Below are positions 16,649-25,064 of a stretch of 32,026 bases of DNA, piece after piece. Position 1 is the stretch's first letter. Each line of letters begins with the position of its first letter. The position numbers and the translations under genes were made by a program. Source of the stretch: an uncultured Flavobacteriaceae bacterium (GTDB lineage Bacteria > Bacteroidota > Bacteroidia > Flavobacteriales > Flavobacteriaceae); assembly GCA_913043275.1 (NCBI GenBank), contig CAJWLL010000027.1, positions 1 through 32,026 of the forward strand. The letters run 5' to 3'. The notes below the pieces were generated by a model that was given only the letters and a program-made list of their open reading frames with translations, did no database searches and was not told the origin of the DNA.

Positions 16649-17758
16649 TCATTTAGAAATAACACTTTTTAAAAAATCAGTCCATTTTTTTTCAAAAAGG
16701 TCTGGCTTTAGCATTTTATATAGCTCCATTACTTTTGCAGGATCTTTTGCTAATTTTCGATGATCACTGTAATCGATTGCATCAAAAAAAAATGCTTTAA
16801 GATTAACCGCCATACATTTGTTTGGAATTTCAGTATGCCAACCTGAAGGGTCGATTAAGGGTGAAAAAATTGCAAAAGTGGGCTTTTTGAGTCCTTTAGC
16901 AATATTGATGGCTCCTCCTTCATTCCCCACGACAGCATTACAATGATAGGCTTTAACCATATAATCCCTCAACGAACTTGGGGTTAATGATTTCATCACT
17001 GCTTTTTTGGTGGCGGGTTGCAGCTGATCGACCAGAGTATCAATTTGTTCCTCTTGATCGGGGCGGTAATTTAGTATAAATGGGAGGTTCGTGGTTATAA
17101 AAGCAATTTCCATCAGTTGAGCCATATACTCAAAAGGATAGGTTTTGTTTCTACTGCTGCCCATTGCAGAAACCATGATTGCTTGATTACCCTTACCCAA
17201 AACAGCGTCCATTTGCTCCCTAATTATAGCAATTTCTTCGGAGGTCAGATGAATTTCAACTTCGCTGTTTTTTGGAAAATTTCCCATGATAGGTTCCAAC
17301 AATTGAAATCTATTTTTGATTGATAATTGAAGTGAATCTTCTTGAACTTTCTTTTTTTTGACAGCATGACTATAGAAAAAAGAGGTGTAAAATTTTTTAA
17401 AACCGATTTTGTGTTGAGCAGGAACTAACAAACAAATCAAAAGGCTTTCAAGTTTTCCATAGGCATCAATGATGTAATCGTATTTTTTTTTTCGATGGTA
17501 TCGTAAAAACTTTAAAAACCCCCACTTATCTTTTTTGAAACGGTCTTCGAAAACTACAACTTCATCAATGTAAGGATTGTAACGAATTACATCTAATGTA
17601 TGGCGATTGGCAATAAAATCAATATGTATGACCGAATTCCACCGTTTTAAATTTTTACAAATTAAGGTGCTGATCAGTACGTCTCCAATCATTTTTTGTT
17701 GAATGACTAAAATTTTAATTATTGATTTATTTTTAGATAAATCTTTTTGAAAGCTCAT
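16649..17758 (-). CDS. Glycosyltransferase family 9 (heptosyltransferase-like)
   Basis: This 369-residue cytoplasmic or membrane-associated enzyme resembles ADP-heptose:LPS heptosyltransferases. It shows the GT-B start ILVIQQKMIGDVLISTLICKNLK (where G-D-V-L is the GT9 motif), IDFIANRHTLDVIRYNPYIDEVVVFE, the second-domain nucleotide-sugar region VSAMGSSRNKTYPFEYMAQLM, and NAVVGNEGGAINIAKGLKKPTFAIFSP. The usual acceptor-side catalytic aspartate falls in the IGDVL segment. It probably adds a sugar to lipopolysaccharide core or surface glycan. It is divergent from a GT4 enzyme, and the pair makes a small surface-glycan locus. It ends in a lysine-rich tail without a membrane anchor. Confidence 0.9.
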   Translation of the reverse strand: MSFQKDLSKNKSIIKILVIQQKMIGDVLISTLICKNLKRWNSVIHIDFIANRHTLDVIRYNPYIDEVVVFEDRFKKDKWGFLKFLRYHRKKKYDYIIDAYGKLESLLICLLVPAQHKIGFKKFYTSFFYSHAVKKKKVQEDSLQLSIKNRFQLLEPIMGNFPKNSEVEIHLTSEEIAIIREQMDAVLGKGNQAIMVSAMGSSRNKTYPFEYMAQLMEIAFITTNLPFILNYRPDQEEQIDTLVDQLQPATKKAVMKSLTPSSLRDYMVKAYHCNAVVGNEGGAINIAKGLKKPTFAIFSPLIDPSGWHTEIPNKCMAVNLKAFFFDAIDYSDHRKLAKDPAKVMELYKMLKPDLFEKKWTDFLKSVISK

Positions 17759-17870
17759 AAATTCAATAGATTCGTTTAAAATATGTTAGACATGTTCTTT
17801 TCAATCTATCATAAAAAATCAACTGTAACTTAATATTTTATTTCTTCTATTACCCAATAATCGGATGTCC

Positions 17871-17878
17871 CAAAGGTA
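17871..17878 (-). promoter_or_regulatory. Candidate -7 box (TACCTTTG) for the GT9 gene
   Basis: It is a TAnnTTTG match on the minus strand, about 113 bases upstream of the GT9 ATG. It would give a roughly 105-base leader. No -33 TTG is evident, so this is tentative. Confidence 0.3.
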
Positions 17879-18014
17879 GTATTTTAGAAAAAAGGAATTC
17901 CTCTATTATAGAAAATCAGTTTTTAATATCTCATTACCAAGGTTTACCAAAAAACAGATTGTTCCTTTATTCTCTTGATTATTTTTCTTATTCTTGATTA
18001 CTATTTTTAATATA

Positions 18015-19103
18015 TTGAAATCATTCTGTTTTTTTAATACTGTTGACGAATGGGGCGGAGGAGAACGGTGGCATCTAGACATGGCCTTGCATCTTCGGTC
18101 CAAGGGGCACCGTGTGATGATTATTACCCAACCTGGTGCTGTTATAGGGCAACGTGCCCAAAGAGAAGGGATAGCAGTTTTTCATATTGTTTTGAGAAAT
18201 TTGAGTTTTTTTAATCCTTTTGTATTACTCAAATTGGTTAATGTTTTTAAATCTAATAAAGTAGATACAGTTGTTTTAAATCTATCTCGTGACTTAAAAT
18301 GCGGGGGTATTTCGGCTCGGATGGCGGGCGTTAAAAAAATTATTTTCAGACGGGGAAGCGATCGAAGAGTTAGAAATTATTTTATAAATCGATTTTTTTA
18401 TCAAAAGGTGATAACCGGAATTCTTACCAATTCTCAGGCTACTAAAACAGCAATTCTATCCAATGGTCGTTCCTTGGTTTATCCAGACAAGATCACGGTT
18501 ATACCAAACGGCATTGACATTCAATCCTTTTTGAATAAGAATTTTGAGGTGCTTAAGCCGAAAGAAAAAGCTTCTATTGTATTGGGAGCTTTGGGGAGGT
18601 TGGAGCCTCAAAAGAATTTTGAATTTTTGATTCCTGTAGCCATAGAATTAAAAAAAAGGGGCATTCCTTTTGAATTTTTAATCGGAGGAAAAGGTTCTCA
18701 GGAGTCAATGCTCAAATCGATTGTTGATGAAAATAATTTGACAGATTTTTTTAATTTTTTGGGTTTTCTTGATAACCCTAAGGATTTACTAATGTCTTCG
18801 GATATTTTTCTTTTACCTTCTTTGTGGGAGGGTTTTGGTTACGTCATTGTTGAGGCTTCTTTGAGTGAACTTCCGGTTATTGCATTTAATATTAGCAGTA
18901 ATGGCGAGGTGATTAGTGAAGCGACTGGTTATTTGACACCACCTCATGATGTAGCTGCTTTTTGTAATAAGATAGCTTATTTATACAATCATCCTAAGGA
19001 GCTCAAAGCCATGGGAAAAGCGGGTAGAGCTTTTGTAGTAGATCAATTTGAATCAACTAAAATTTTTAAAAAGATTGAACAATATTTAACCGGCGATGAC
19101 TAA
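18015..19103 (+). CDS. Glycosyltransferase family 4
   Basis: This is a retaining GT-B glycosyltransferase. The N-terminal domain begins FCFFNTVDEWGGGERWHLDMAL, where the first strand and the glycine loop bind the acceptor side. The C-terminal GT4 domain has LGALGRLEPQKNFEFLIP, LIGGKGSQESMLKSIV, FFNFLGFLDNP and the E(x7)E motif LPSLWEGFGYVIVEASLSELPVI. The preferred start is a TTG at 18015, which puts the first beta strand at residues 3-7 (MKSFCFF, 362 residues). The frame also reaches an upstream TTG at 17994; neither is an ATG, so the start is uncertain. It probably works with the divergent GT9 gene on LPS or capsule. Its stop overlaps the convergent downstream gene by four bases. Confidence 0.88.
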   Translation: MKSFCFFNTVDEWGGGERWHLDMALHLRSKGHRVMIITQPGAVIGQRAQREGIAVFHIVLRNLSFFNPFVLLKLVNVFKSNKVDTVVLNLSRDLKCGGISARMAGVKKIIFRRGSDRRVRNYFINRFFYQKVITGILTNSQATKTAILSNGRSLVYPDKITVIPNGIDIQSFLNKNFEVLKPKEKASIVLGALGRLEPQKNFEFLIPVAIELKKRGIPFEFLIGGKGSQESMLKSIVDENNLTDFFNFLGFLDNPKDLLMSSDIFLLPSLWEGFGYVIVEASLSELPVIAFNISSNGEVISEATGYLTPPHDVAAFCNKIAYLYNHPKELKAMGKAGRAFVVDQFESTKIFKKIEQYLTGDD

Positions 19104-19939
19104 AGCCGAATCTTATAAAGCATAGGATAACTATTGACTCCACCTTCGCTTGTTATCCAAAAGTTTTCTTGATCGATGATTTTAACGGCTTCAATTTGCT
19201 TTCCATCCAGTGGCAATTTGAATTTTTTCATTTTGACTTGGTTTAAATTTTCCATATCAAATGAACTGATGGTGTATAGAAATTGTTCTCTAGACTTAGT
19301 ATAGCCTACCAGGGCGACTAACTTTAAGGAGTGGTAATAATCCCCTCCTGTGATCAGCGATTGAACATCAAAAGAGTTTTGCGAGCTTAAGGAATAATTT
19401 CCTGGAGTTTTAGGGATGGAATACAGTTCAGTCCTAGAAGTTTTTCGATTCTTTGAAAATAAGATCAACATTTCTTGGGTGGCGATCAAGGCTTCTGCAT
19501 CAAAAGGGTGTTTATTTCTTTTGTCAAAATTTTGTTGGTCGAGGTAATTGAATGCTATTTTTCCAACTTTTTTAAAATTATTTTTGGGATCAACGATCAA
19601 GACGTTGAGGTCTTTTCTTTTTCCTTTGTTATTTCCGCTGTCTGAGATGTAGAGGAAATTTTCATCTTGTGTAATGTCTTCCCAGTCATTATTTTCAGCT
19701 CCCAAGATACTGTATTGCTCAATAAGATTCCCCTTTTTAGTAAACCTATACAGGTCGGGCTTCCCACCGGAATCATTGTGGGTAAGGAAGTCATTTTCAA
19801 AAAACTCTAAACCTGAAGTTTCTTCAATTATTTTGGGGAGTTGCACTTCAGAGACTACAGTTTGGGCTAATAGCTTTGCACTGTTATTTGGGAAGTATAA
19901 AAGCAGAAGAAGGATTAATATTTTAAGAAAAGGTCTCAA
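19100..19939 (-). CDS. Exported protein of unknown function, possible beta-propeller
   Basis: This 279-residue protein has a Sec signal peptide (1-26, ending KLLAQ). The mature part consists of repeated strand pairs with loops: ETSGLEFFENDFLTHNDSGG, WEDITQDENFLYISDSGNNKG, HPFDAEALIATQEMLILFSKN, GKQIEAVKIIDQENFWITSEGG. The recurring SGLE..., ...ITSEGG and ISDSGNN pieces resemble blades of a small propeller of the kind seen in SdiA-regulated or NHL-type proteins, but I cannot assign a family. It starts five bases after the PHP phosphoesterase gene and is therefore probably cotranscribed and functionally linked to it. No catalytic motif is recognised. Confidence 0.75.
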   Translation of the reverse strand: MRPFLKILILLLLLYFPNNSAKLLAQTVVSEVQLPKIIEETSGLEFFENDFLTHNDSGGKPDLYRFTKKGNLIEQYSILGAENNDWEDITQDENFLYISDSGNNKGKRKDLNVLIVDPKNNFKKVGKIAFNYLDQQNFDKRNKHPFDAEALIATQEMLILFSKNRKTSRTELYSIPKTPGNYSLSSQNSFDVQSLITGGDYYHSLKLVALVGYTKSREQFLYTISSFDMENLNQVKMKKFKLPLDGKQIEAVKIIDQENFWITSEGGVNSYPMLYKIRL

Positions 19940-19944
19940 AAATC

Positions 19945-21048
19945 CTATTGTGTTTTAATTGAGAAGTTAAGGTATTTTTTACGTCCAATAATGCCATTGA
20001 GCAGCTCAAAAGGAAGCTGAAAAGATGTTTTTATTTCCAATGTCTTTATGTTTATAGTTTTTTCGCTGTAGGGCTCAATTTTGAAAATGGTTCCGTCTTG
20101 ATGAAAGGTAAATGGTCCAGTATATTTTAGGTGTAGTGTATTGGCTGATAGATTTCTTAAGGTGACTTTTGCGATCAACTCATCATCTTTGTAGCTGGGG
20201 GAAGATGCGGAGATATTGGCCTTAACAAGATCCAGCAAGTGTTCTTCCTTTCCAATCATCAGCTCTTTAAACCAAACCATTGTTTTCCCTTCAAAGAGGG
20301 CTTTTTTTACTTCTTTGGGACTGTTGTCTTTAGAAAAAACAAACGTCATGGGCCTATGACCACCCTGTGGAATATCAAAATCCCAAGTGGTTAATCCGTG
20401 GACGTCTGAAGTTCCTAACATTGTAAGGTCATTTTCTAGTGCAATTTCAATGGCCTCTTCTGAATAAGTGGTGAAGTTGACCACTTCGATACCATGTATG
20501 AGCTTTCTTTCAATGAGATCGATATGCATAGTATCTAGTCTTGCAATTCCGTCTTTCCTTTGGGCTTCCCAATTGGGATGATTCCAAAAAACAAATCCCT
20601 TTTGATGATTGGCCTCTTCGATCCCGGCAGAAGGGTCATCTGGGAATAAAAGTTTGTTAGCATCTTGAATAAATACTGCATTGAGATGTCCGGGTGGCAT
20701 AGAGCGAGTTATTTCGGCACCTTTAATCACTATAAGTTTTGATTCTTTAGCACTCCCCTTTGCGATATCGTAGGATCGATTTCTATCGGGATTAGGAAGG
20801 TCCTCATGGTGAGGTTGATATTCTAGGTGATCTGTAATAGAGATAAGATCAAGTCCTTCTTTCAGTGCCTCAGATACTCTAATGTTGGGCCAAACTGAGC
20901 CATCTGAAAAGGTGGTATGGATGTGAAGGTCTGTACTTACAAGGAACTGTTCCTCTGGGGCTACAAAAAAAGGTTGATCCTGTGCGTAAATCCACAACGG
21001 AAATGTTGAAAGTAAAATGAGAATTTTTTTTGGAGTAATCTTTATCAT
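19945..21048 (-). CDS. Exported PHP-domain phosphoesterase
   Basis: This 367-residue protein has a Sec signal peptide (1-22, ending WIYAQ) followed by a PHP metal-dependent phosphoesterase domain at about residues 34-255. The metal ligands are visible in order: STDLHIHTTFSDG (H42, H44, D49), ISITDH (D73, H74), GAEIT (E112), FWNHPNW and GTSDVHG. The region from about 270 to 367 is a separate beta-rich domain (AKVTLRNLSANTLHLKY..., FKIEPYSEKTINIK). An exported PHP enzyme probably hydrolyses a phosphate ester or phosphodiester in the periplasm; the substrate is unknown. The downstream secreted gene follows after five bases. The 317-base region upstream has no gene. Confidence 0.88.
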   Translation of the reverse strand: MIKITPKKILILLSTFPLWIYAQDQPFFVAPEEQFLVSTDLHIHTTFSDGSVWPNIRVSEALKEGLDLISITDHLEYQPHHEDLPNPDRNRSYDIAKGSAKESKLIVIKGAEITRSMPPGHLNAVFIQDANKLLFPDDPSAGIEEANHQKGFVFWNHPNWEAQRKDGIARLDTMHIDLIERKLIHGIEVVNFTTYSEEAIEIALENDLTMLGTSDVHGLTTWDFDIPQGGHRPMTFVFSKDNSPKEVKKALFEGKTMVWFKELMIGKEEHLLDLVKANISASSPSYKDDELIAKVTLRNLSANTLHLKYTGPFTFHQDGTIFKIEPYSEKTINIKTLEIKTSFQLPFELLNGIIGRKKYLNFSIKTQ

Positions 21049-21365
21049 AAAAATTTTATTTACTAGTCATTCAAATCATAGAAAATCTTATGCATTAAGG
21101 TATCCAAAAACTCATTTGTAACCATCTTACTTCTCGTAAGAATCTTTTTAAGCAATTTTTTTCTATTTGCAATAACTGATTAATTATTCTTGTATAAGTT
21201 ACTCAATCTTTTTTTGAGTGCTATGTTTATTCAGTAGACAAATTTTGTAATGATCGATGTAGATTTTTATTTTTAATCAAATCAATATAGGTGTTATTAA
21301 AGAAAGTTAAAAAGATCATTTACACTTTGTGTCTAATATCAAAAAGTTATAATTAAAGCTAATAT
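21049..21365. other. Gene-free AT-rich spacer with small inverted repeats
   Basis: No credible coding region lies between the PHP gene start and the cupin gene end. A short inverted repeat, ACTCAA/TTGAGT at 21201-21219 with a T-rich loop, and a 5-bp CTTAC/GTAAG pair near 21129-21143 are visible. No exact TAnnTTTG box was found on the minus strand for the PHP gene, although a promoter must lie here if it is not cotranscribed with the cupin gene. Confidence 0.5.
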
Positions 21366-21857
21366 TTAGCGGCCAAAGTCGTCTTGCAGTCTTACGATAT
21401 CTTCCTCATTGGAGGGATTGTTGGGGTCGGTATGTTGCCAAATTTCGGCTACTAAGGCTTGCTGTTTCAGACCAATAAGCCGGTGGCGTTCACCTTGTTT
21501 AAGTTTAACTTGATCCCCCTCATTAAGCGTTAGTAGTGGTTTTTGATCGTCATCATTGGATCGTATAATACCGACAGTTCCTTTATAGACCCGCCAGATT
21601 TCCGCTCTTCGGTGGTGGTATTGCCATGAAAGTCTGGAATTGATATTGACGATGAGGATTTTGGGGCTGAGCTTCCCTCCAATTTTAAGACTTTCAATTG
21701 AAATTTTATCAAAAAATTGATTTGCAAATTTTTGAGCTTGGGTTTCATCGATGACCAAGAAGCCCCCCCAAGGTCGTTTAAAATCGAAATTGACAATATG
21801 GTATCCAAAAGATTCGATATAATTTTTAACTTGAATGAATTTTTCGGACTGACTCAT
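21366..21857 (-). CDS. Cupin protein, mannose-6-phosphate isomerase type II-like
   Basis: This 163-residue cytoplasmic cupin has the features of the sugar-phosphate isomerase cupins: KRPWGGFLVID at the start, WQYHHRRAEIWRVYKGTVGI (the metal-binding HH...E motif), and NEGDQVKLKQGERHRL (second cupin motif with H). In flavobacteria such proteins are often called phosphoheptose isomerase; the true substrate cannot be told. I choose the ATG at 21857 (MSQSEKFIQVKNYIESFGYHI). The frame extends to an ATG at 21884, but its extra residues (MLFLFYLYN) are read from the terminator stem of the preceding operon. Whether it has its own promoter is unclear, as it starts ten bases after that stem. Confidence 0.85.
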   Translation of the reverse strand: MSQSEKFIQVKNYIESFGYHIVNFDFKRPWGGFLVIDETQAQKFANQFFDKISIESLKIGGKLSPKILIVNINSRLSWQYHHRRAEIWRVYKGTVGIIRSNDDDQKPLLTLNEGDQVKLKQGERHRLIGLKQQALVAEIWQHTDPNNPSNEEDIVRLQDDFGR

Positions 21858-21866
21858 ATTATAAAG

Positions 21867-21908
21867 ATAAAACAGGAATAACAAATTGTATTGCTATTCC
21901 TGTTTTAT
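21867..21908 (-). terminator. Terminator of the uxaB-uxaA-oxidoreductase operon
   Basis: This is a perfect 14-bp inverted repeat, ATAAAACAGGAATA (21867-21880) with TATTCCTGTTTTAT (21895-21908), around a 14-base loop. It lies 19 bases after the oxidoreductase stop. On the minus strand the stem ends in a TTTTAT tract. The A/T flanks make it potentially bidirectional. Confidence 0.85.
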
Positions 21909-21926
21909 ATAGTATTTAAAAAAGGA

Positions 21927-23408
21927 TTAAATAGGAAGCTCCCAGCCTGCGCGGTATTCTTTACTCACAAAGGCATTTGCTTCATCCAAGTTCTTGATAT
22001 TCATGTTTTCGCCATCCCAAAGCAGTTTTTTTCTGCCATAGTAACTAGTGATTTTTCGACCGTTTTTTCTGGTTCCAATCTCCTTTCTAAGATCTCTACT
22101 ACGAAGGGCAAGGTTCCCCATGATTACAGTTTCTGTAAAAGGTCCAGAATAATCAAATGAGGAGGTCAAATTTTTGTGTTCGCTGCTGTTGAATCCAGCC
22201 TTACACGCTTCTGTCCATGCTGCAGCGTGGACATCATTTACATTGGCTTGTTTTCTGGTGTCAAATAAAACAGGCTCCTCTCCTTTGACATATAATGTCG
22301 GATTATTGGCATAAATCTCAGAAGTAATAACTCCTTTGGCTCCTAACATCATAATTCCACTAGAGTTCCCCATGTCGAAATTCATTATGAATTCTTCTTC
22401 TATTTCTTCAGGAATGGTTGGGGTGAGTCCTCCGTCCATCCAGATGAGTTTGATTCCATCTTTGTTATGTGGAGAATTTTTGTATTCTAGGGTAACAATA
22501 GAGGAAATGGGACATCCCTCTGGGGTGTATTCCGGGGTCCACATTTTTTTGAAAACGTTGCTTGCGGTACACTCTACACTGCTGGGATATCCCAACTTTA
22601 ATGTTTTGTATGGCGCATCGAGGGTATGGCATCCAATGTCTCCTAATGCACCGGTTCCGTATTCCCAAAAACCTCTCCAATCGAAGGGGTGTAATCCAGG
22701 AGAATAAGGTTTTGATTGGGCTGTCCCCAACCATAAATCCCAGTTTAATGTTTCAGGTTTTTTACTTGCAGCAGGACCGGGATGATTAACACCTTGTGGC
22801 CAAACTGGACGATTGGTCCATGCGTATATGGTGTGAACTTTTCCAATTTTGTTTTGGTCAATCCACTCTTGAATTTTGGGGACTCCAATACTGGAACCAC
22901 CCTGGTTACCCATTTGGGTAACAATTTTATTTTTTTCAGCGGTTTGAGCTAAAAGCCTTGCCTCAGCAATTGTATGAGTTAGGGGTTTTTGCACATAAAC
23001 ATGAATGCCCCTATTCATACAATCATATGCAATTTTTGCATGATTGTGATCGGGTGTAGAAATAGTTAGCGCGTCGATTCCCTTTTCTTTATCAAGCATT
23101 TCCCTATAGTCTTCATACTTGTTTACATCAGGATGACTTTCATAAGAAGTTTTTGCATTAGCAGGATCAACATCACAAAGAGCAACGACTCGGTTTTTCC
23201 CATTTTGATATGCATTTCTGATGTCTGAGGTTCCTTTTCCTCCTGATCCAATGGCTGCAAACCCCAATTGGTCACTTGGAGCAGTATATCCCTCTCCACC
23301 CAAAACGTGACGTGGAACAATGAATACACCTGTTCCAATCATACCTGTTTTTTTTATGAAGTTTCTTCTTGATTTATTTTGTTTGTTGTACATCTTTCTG
23401 TTTTTCAT
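21927..23408 (-). CDS. Tat-exported Gfo/Idh/MocA-family oxidoreductase
   Basis: This 493-residue NAD(P)-dependent sugar oxidoreductase-like protein begins with a twin-arginine signal, SRRNFIKKTGMIGTG (residues 13-27). The Rossmann domain follows (LGFAAIGSGGKGTSDIRNAY, VVALCDVD, IDALTISTPDHNHAKIA). The EKP catalytic motif reads QKPLTHT, with lysine retained and glutamate replaced by glutamine. The C-terminal substrate domain contains WDLWLGTA, HPFDWRGFWEYGTGALGDIGCHTLD, a block typical of the large 'GFO_IDH_MocA with C-terminal Bac_rhodopsin-type' exported Bacteroidota/Planctomycetes proteins. The gene is last in the hexuronate operon, 54 bases after uxaA. It may act on a uronate-containing sugar in the periplasm, but this is inferred from context. 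Confidence 0.9.
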   Translation of the reverse strand: MKNRKMYNKQNKSRRNFIKKTGMIGTGVFIVPRHVLGGEGYTAPSDQLGFAAIGSGGKGTSDIRNAYQNGKNRVVALCDVDPANAKTSYESHPDVNKYEDYREMLDKEKGIDALTISTPDHNHAKIAYDCMNRGIHVYVQKPLTHTIAEARLLAQTAEKNKIVTQMGNQGGSSIGVPKIQEWIDQNKIGKVHTIYAWTNRPVWPQGVNHPGPAASKKPETLNWDLWLGTAQSKPYSPGLHPFDWRGFWEYGTGALGDIGCHTLDAPYKTLKLGYPSSVECTASNVFKKMWTPEYTPEGCPISSIVTLEYKNSPHNKDGIKLIWMDGGLTPTIPEEIEEEFIMNFDMGNSSGIMMLGAKGVITSEIYANNPTLYVKGEEPVLFDTRKQANVNDVHAAAWTEACKAGFNSSEHKNLTSSFDYSGPFTETVIMGNLALRSRDLRKEIGTRKNGRKITSYYGRKKLLWDGENMNIKNLDEANAFVSKEYRAGWELPI

Positions 23409-23462
23409 GGGTTGTAAAAATAGTCAAGTTTTTTTAATTTTTCACAATACATTTTTTTTGAT

Positions 23463-25064
23463 TTATAGAGAAATATCTCGCTTCCATGGCAGGAAGTCAA
23501 ATTGTCTATTTCGCGATGCTTTGGTGATGCTCTCCCCGCTGGCAACTTTTATAATTAACTCTAGCATATGGTCAGATAATTCTTCCAGAGTTTGAGCCCC
23601 TTCAATAATAGAACCGGTATCGAAATCAATGATGTCTTTCATTTTATTAAATACCGCTGTATTTGAGGAGACTTTAATTACAGGGGCAATAGGGTTGCCC
23701 GTTGGGGTTCCAAGACCCGTTGTAAAAATAATTAGGTTGGCTCCAGACCCTGCCATTGCAGTTGTGCTTTCCACATCGTTTCCTGGGGTGCAAAGTAAAT
23801 TCAATCCTTGATTTTTAAAATATTCTCCGTAATCCAATACATCGACAATTGGAGAGCTCCCCCCTTTTTTAGCCGCTCCGGCAGATTTCATGGCATCGGT
23901 TATGAGTCCGTCTTTGATGTTTCCGGGAGATGGGTTGGCGCTAAAATCAGTTCCTGAGGCAATCACTTTGCTTTCATAGGACCTCATGAGTTTAATGAAT
24001 TTTTTAGCTTTCTCTTTATCGACACAGCGGTCTACGAGTTCTTGCTCTACTCCTCTTAGTTCAGGGAATTCAGAAAGTATTGCACTGCCTCCTAACTTTA
24101 CCAATTTGTCCATAGAGGCGCCCAAAGTGGGATTGGCAGAAATCCCTGAAAAGCCGTCAGAACCACCGCATTCTAAACCAATGGTAAGCTTGGTAAGGGG
24201 TGTTTTTTTCCTTTCGATATCATTGACTTTTTTTATTTCAACTAGAGAGTCTTTGATTATTTTTTGAATTAAGTTGATTCCACTTCCTACTTCTTGTTGG
24301 TCAAAGATCAGTAGGGGTTTGTTAAAGTTTTTATTAATTGTTTTGAGCTGCTCAAGGAAAAGATCTACCTGTAAGTTTTGACAACCCAAACTTAAGACGG
24401 ATGCTCCGGCTACGTTGGGATTATTGACATAGCCCGCCAAAAGCTTTCCCAACATGGTAGAATCAGCTCTTGTTCCCCCACAACCAGCATTATGAGTGAT
24501 AAACCTTACTTCGACATTGGGGAAGGGATTTACAGTTTTTCGGGATTGGACGGTTTCTGATTTTCCTTGAACTAGAGTTCTTAAGAAATGCTGATGTTCT
24601 GATAATTTGTCGGGATAGAATTCTCTTTCAAAAACGGTTTTGAGCAGCTCGACGTTTCTGTTTTCGCAAAAAACCAAAGGAAAAAAAAGCCAGATGTTTT
24701 GAGTGCCTACTGTACCATCTTTACGGGGGTAACCCATAAAGTATCTTTCGTTTTTGGGCAGGCTTTGGACTGAAGATTTCCCTACATTTTCAAAACTGAT
24801 GTCTTCATTGAAGGCATTATCCATATTTTTTGTTGTAAGTGCCGCTCCCCTAGGAATATCTTGATTGGCAAGGCCTACTTTGACACCATACATGATTAGT
24901 GTGTCTCCTTTTTTTACTGATTCTTTGGTGAATTTGTGTTTTTGTTGAATATCCTCTAACAGGGTAACTTGTTGTTGTTCAAGCTTGACCGTTTCCCCTT
25001 TTTTGAGATTCTCAAGGGCAACAATCATATTATCTTGAGGATTTATTTTAATTGCTTTAATCAT
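23463..25064 (-). CDS. uxaA: Altronate dehydratase (UxaA family)
   Basis: This 533-residue enzyme dehydrates D-altronate to 2-keto-3-deoxy-D-gluconate in hexuronate breakdown. The N-terminal SAF domain covers about residues 8-85 (NMIVALENLKKGETV, KKGDTLIMYGVKVGLA, IPRGAAL). The catalytic part has GYPRKDGTVGTQN, FITHNAGCGGTRADS, GLECGGSDGFSGISANPTLG, FPELRGVEQELVDRC and FTTGLGTPTGNPIAPVIKVS, all characteristic of UxaA/GarD. Cysteines within those glycine-rich motifs are the likely metal ligands. It overlaps uxaB by four bases (ATGA at 25061-25064), so the two are translationally coupled. The pairing with UxaB makes altronate, rather than galactarate, the probable substrate. Confidence 0.93.
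   Translation of the reverse strand: MIKAIKINPQDNMIVALENLKKGETVKLEQQQVTLLEDIQQKHKFTKESVKKGDTLIMYGVKVGLANQDIPRGAALTTKNMDNAFNEDISFENVGKSSVQSLPKNERYFMGYPRKDGTVGTQNIWLFFPLVFCENRNVELLKTVFEREFYPDKLSEHQHFLRTLVQGKSETVQSRKTVNPFPNVEVRFITHNAGCGGTRADSTMLGKLLAGYVNNPNVAGASVLSLGCQNLQVDLFLEQLKTINKNFNKPLLIFDQQEVGSGINLIQKIIKDSLVEIKKVNDIERKKTPLTKLTIGLECGGSDGFSGISANPTLGASMDKLVKLGGSAILSEFPELRGVEQELVDRCVDKEKAKKFIKLMRSYESKVIASGTDFSANPSPGNIKDGLITDAMKSAGAAKKGGSSPIVDVLDYGEYFKNQGLNLLCTPGNDVESTTAMAGSGANLIIFTTGLGTPTGNPIAPVIKVSSNTAVFNKMKDIIDFDTGSIIEGAQTLEELSDHMLELIIKVASGESITKASRNRQFDFLPWKRDISL

Noticed and set aside
21858-21884. Upstream start of the cupin gene giving MLFLFYLYN
   Set aside because: These codons are the terminator stem of the neighbouring operon; the cupin sequence begins properly at the ATG at 21857.
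22336-22789. Overlapping frames antisense to the Gfo/Idh/MocA gene
   Set aside because: They lie inside a well-supported oxidoreductase gene and carry no independent motifs.
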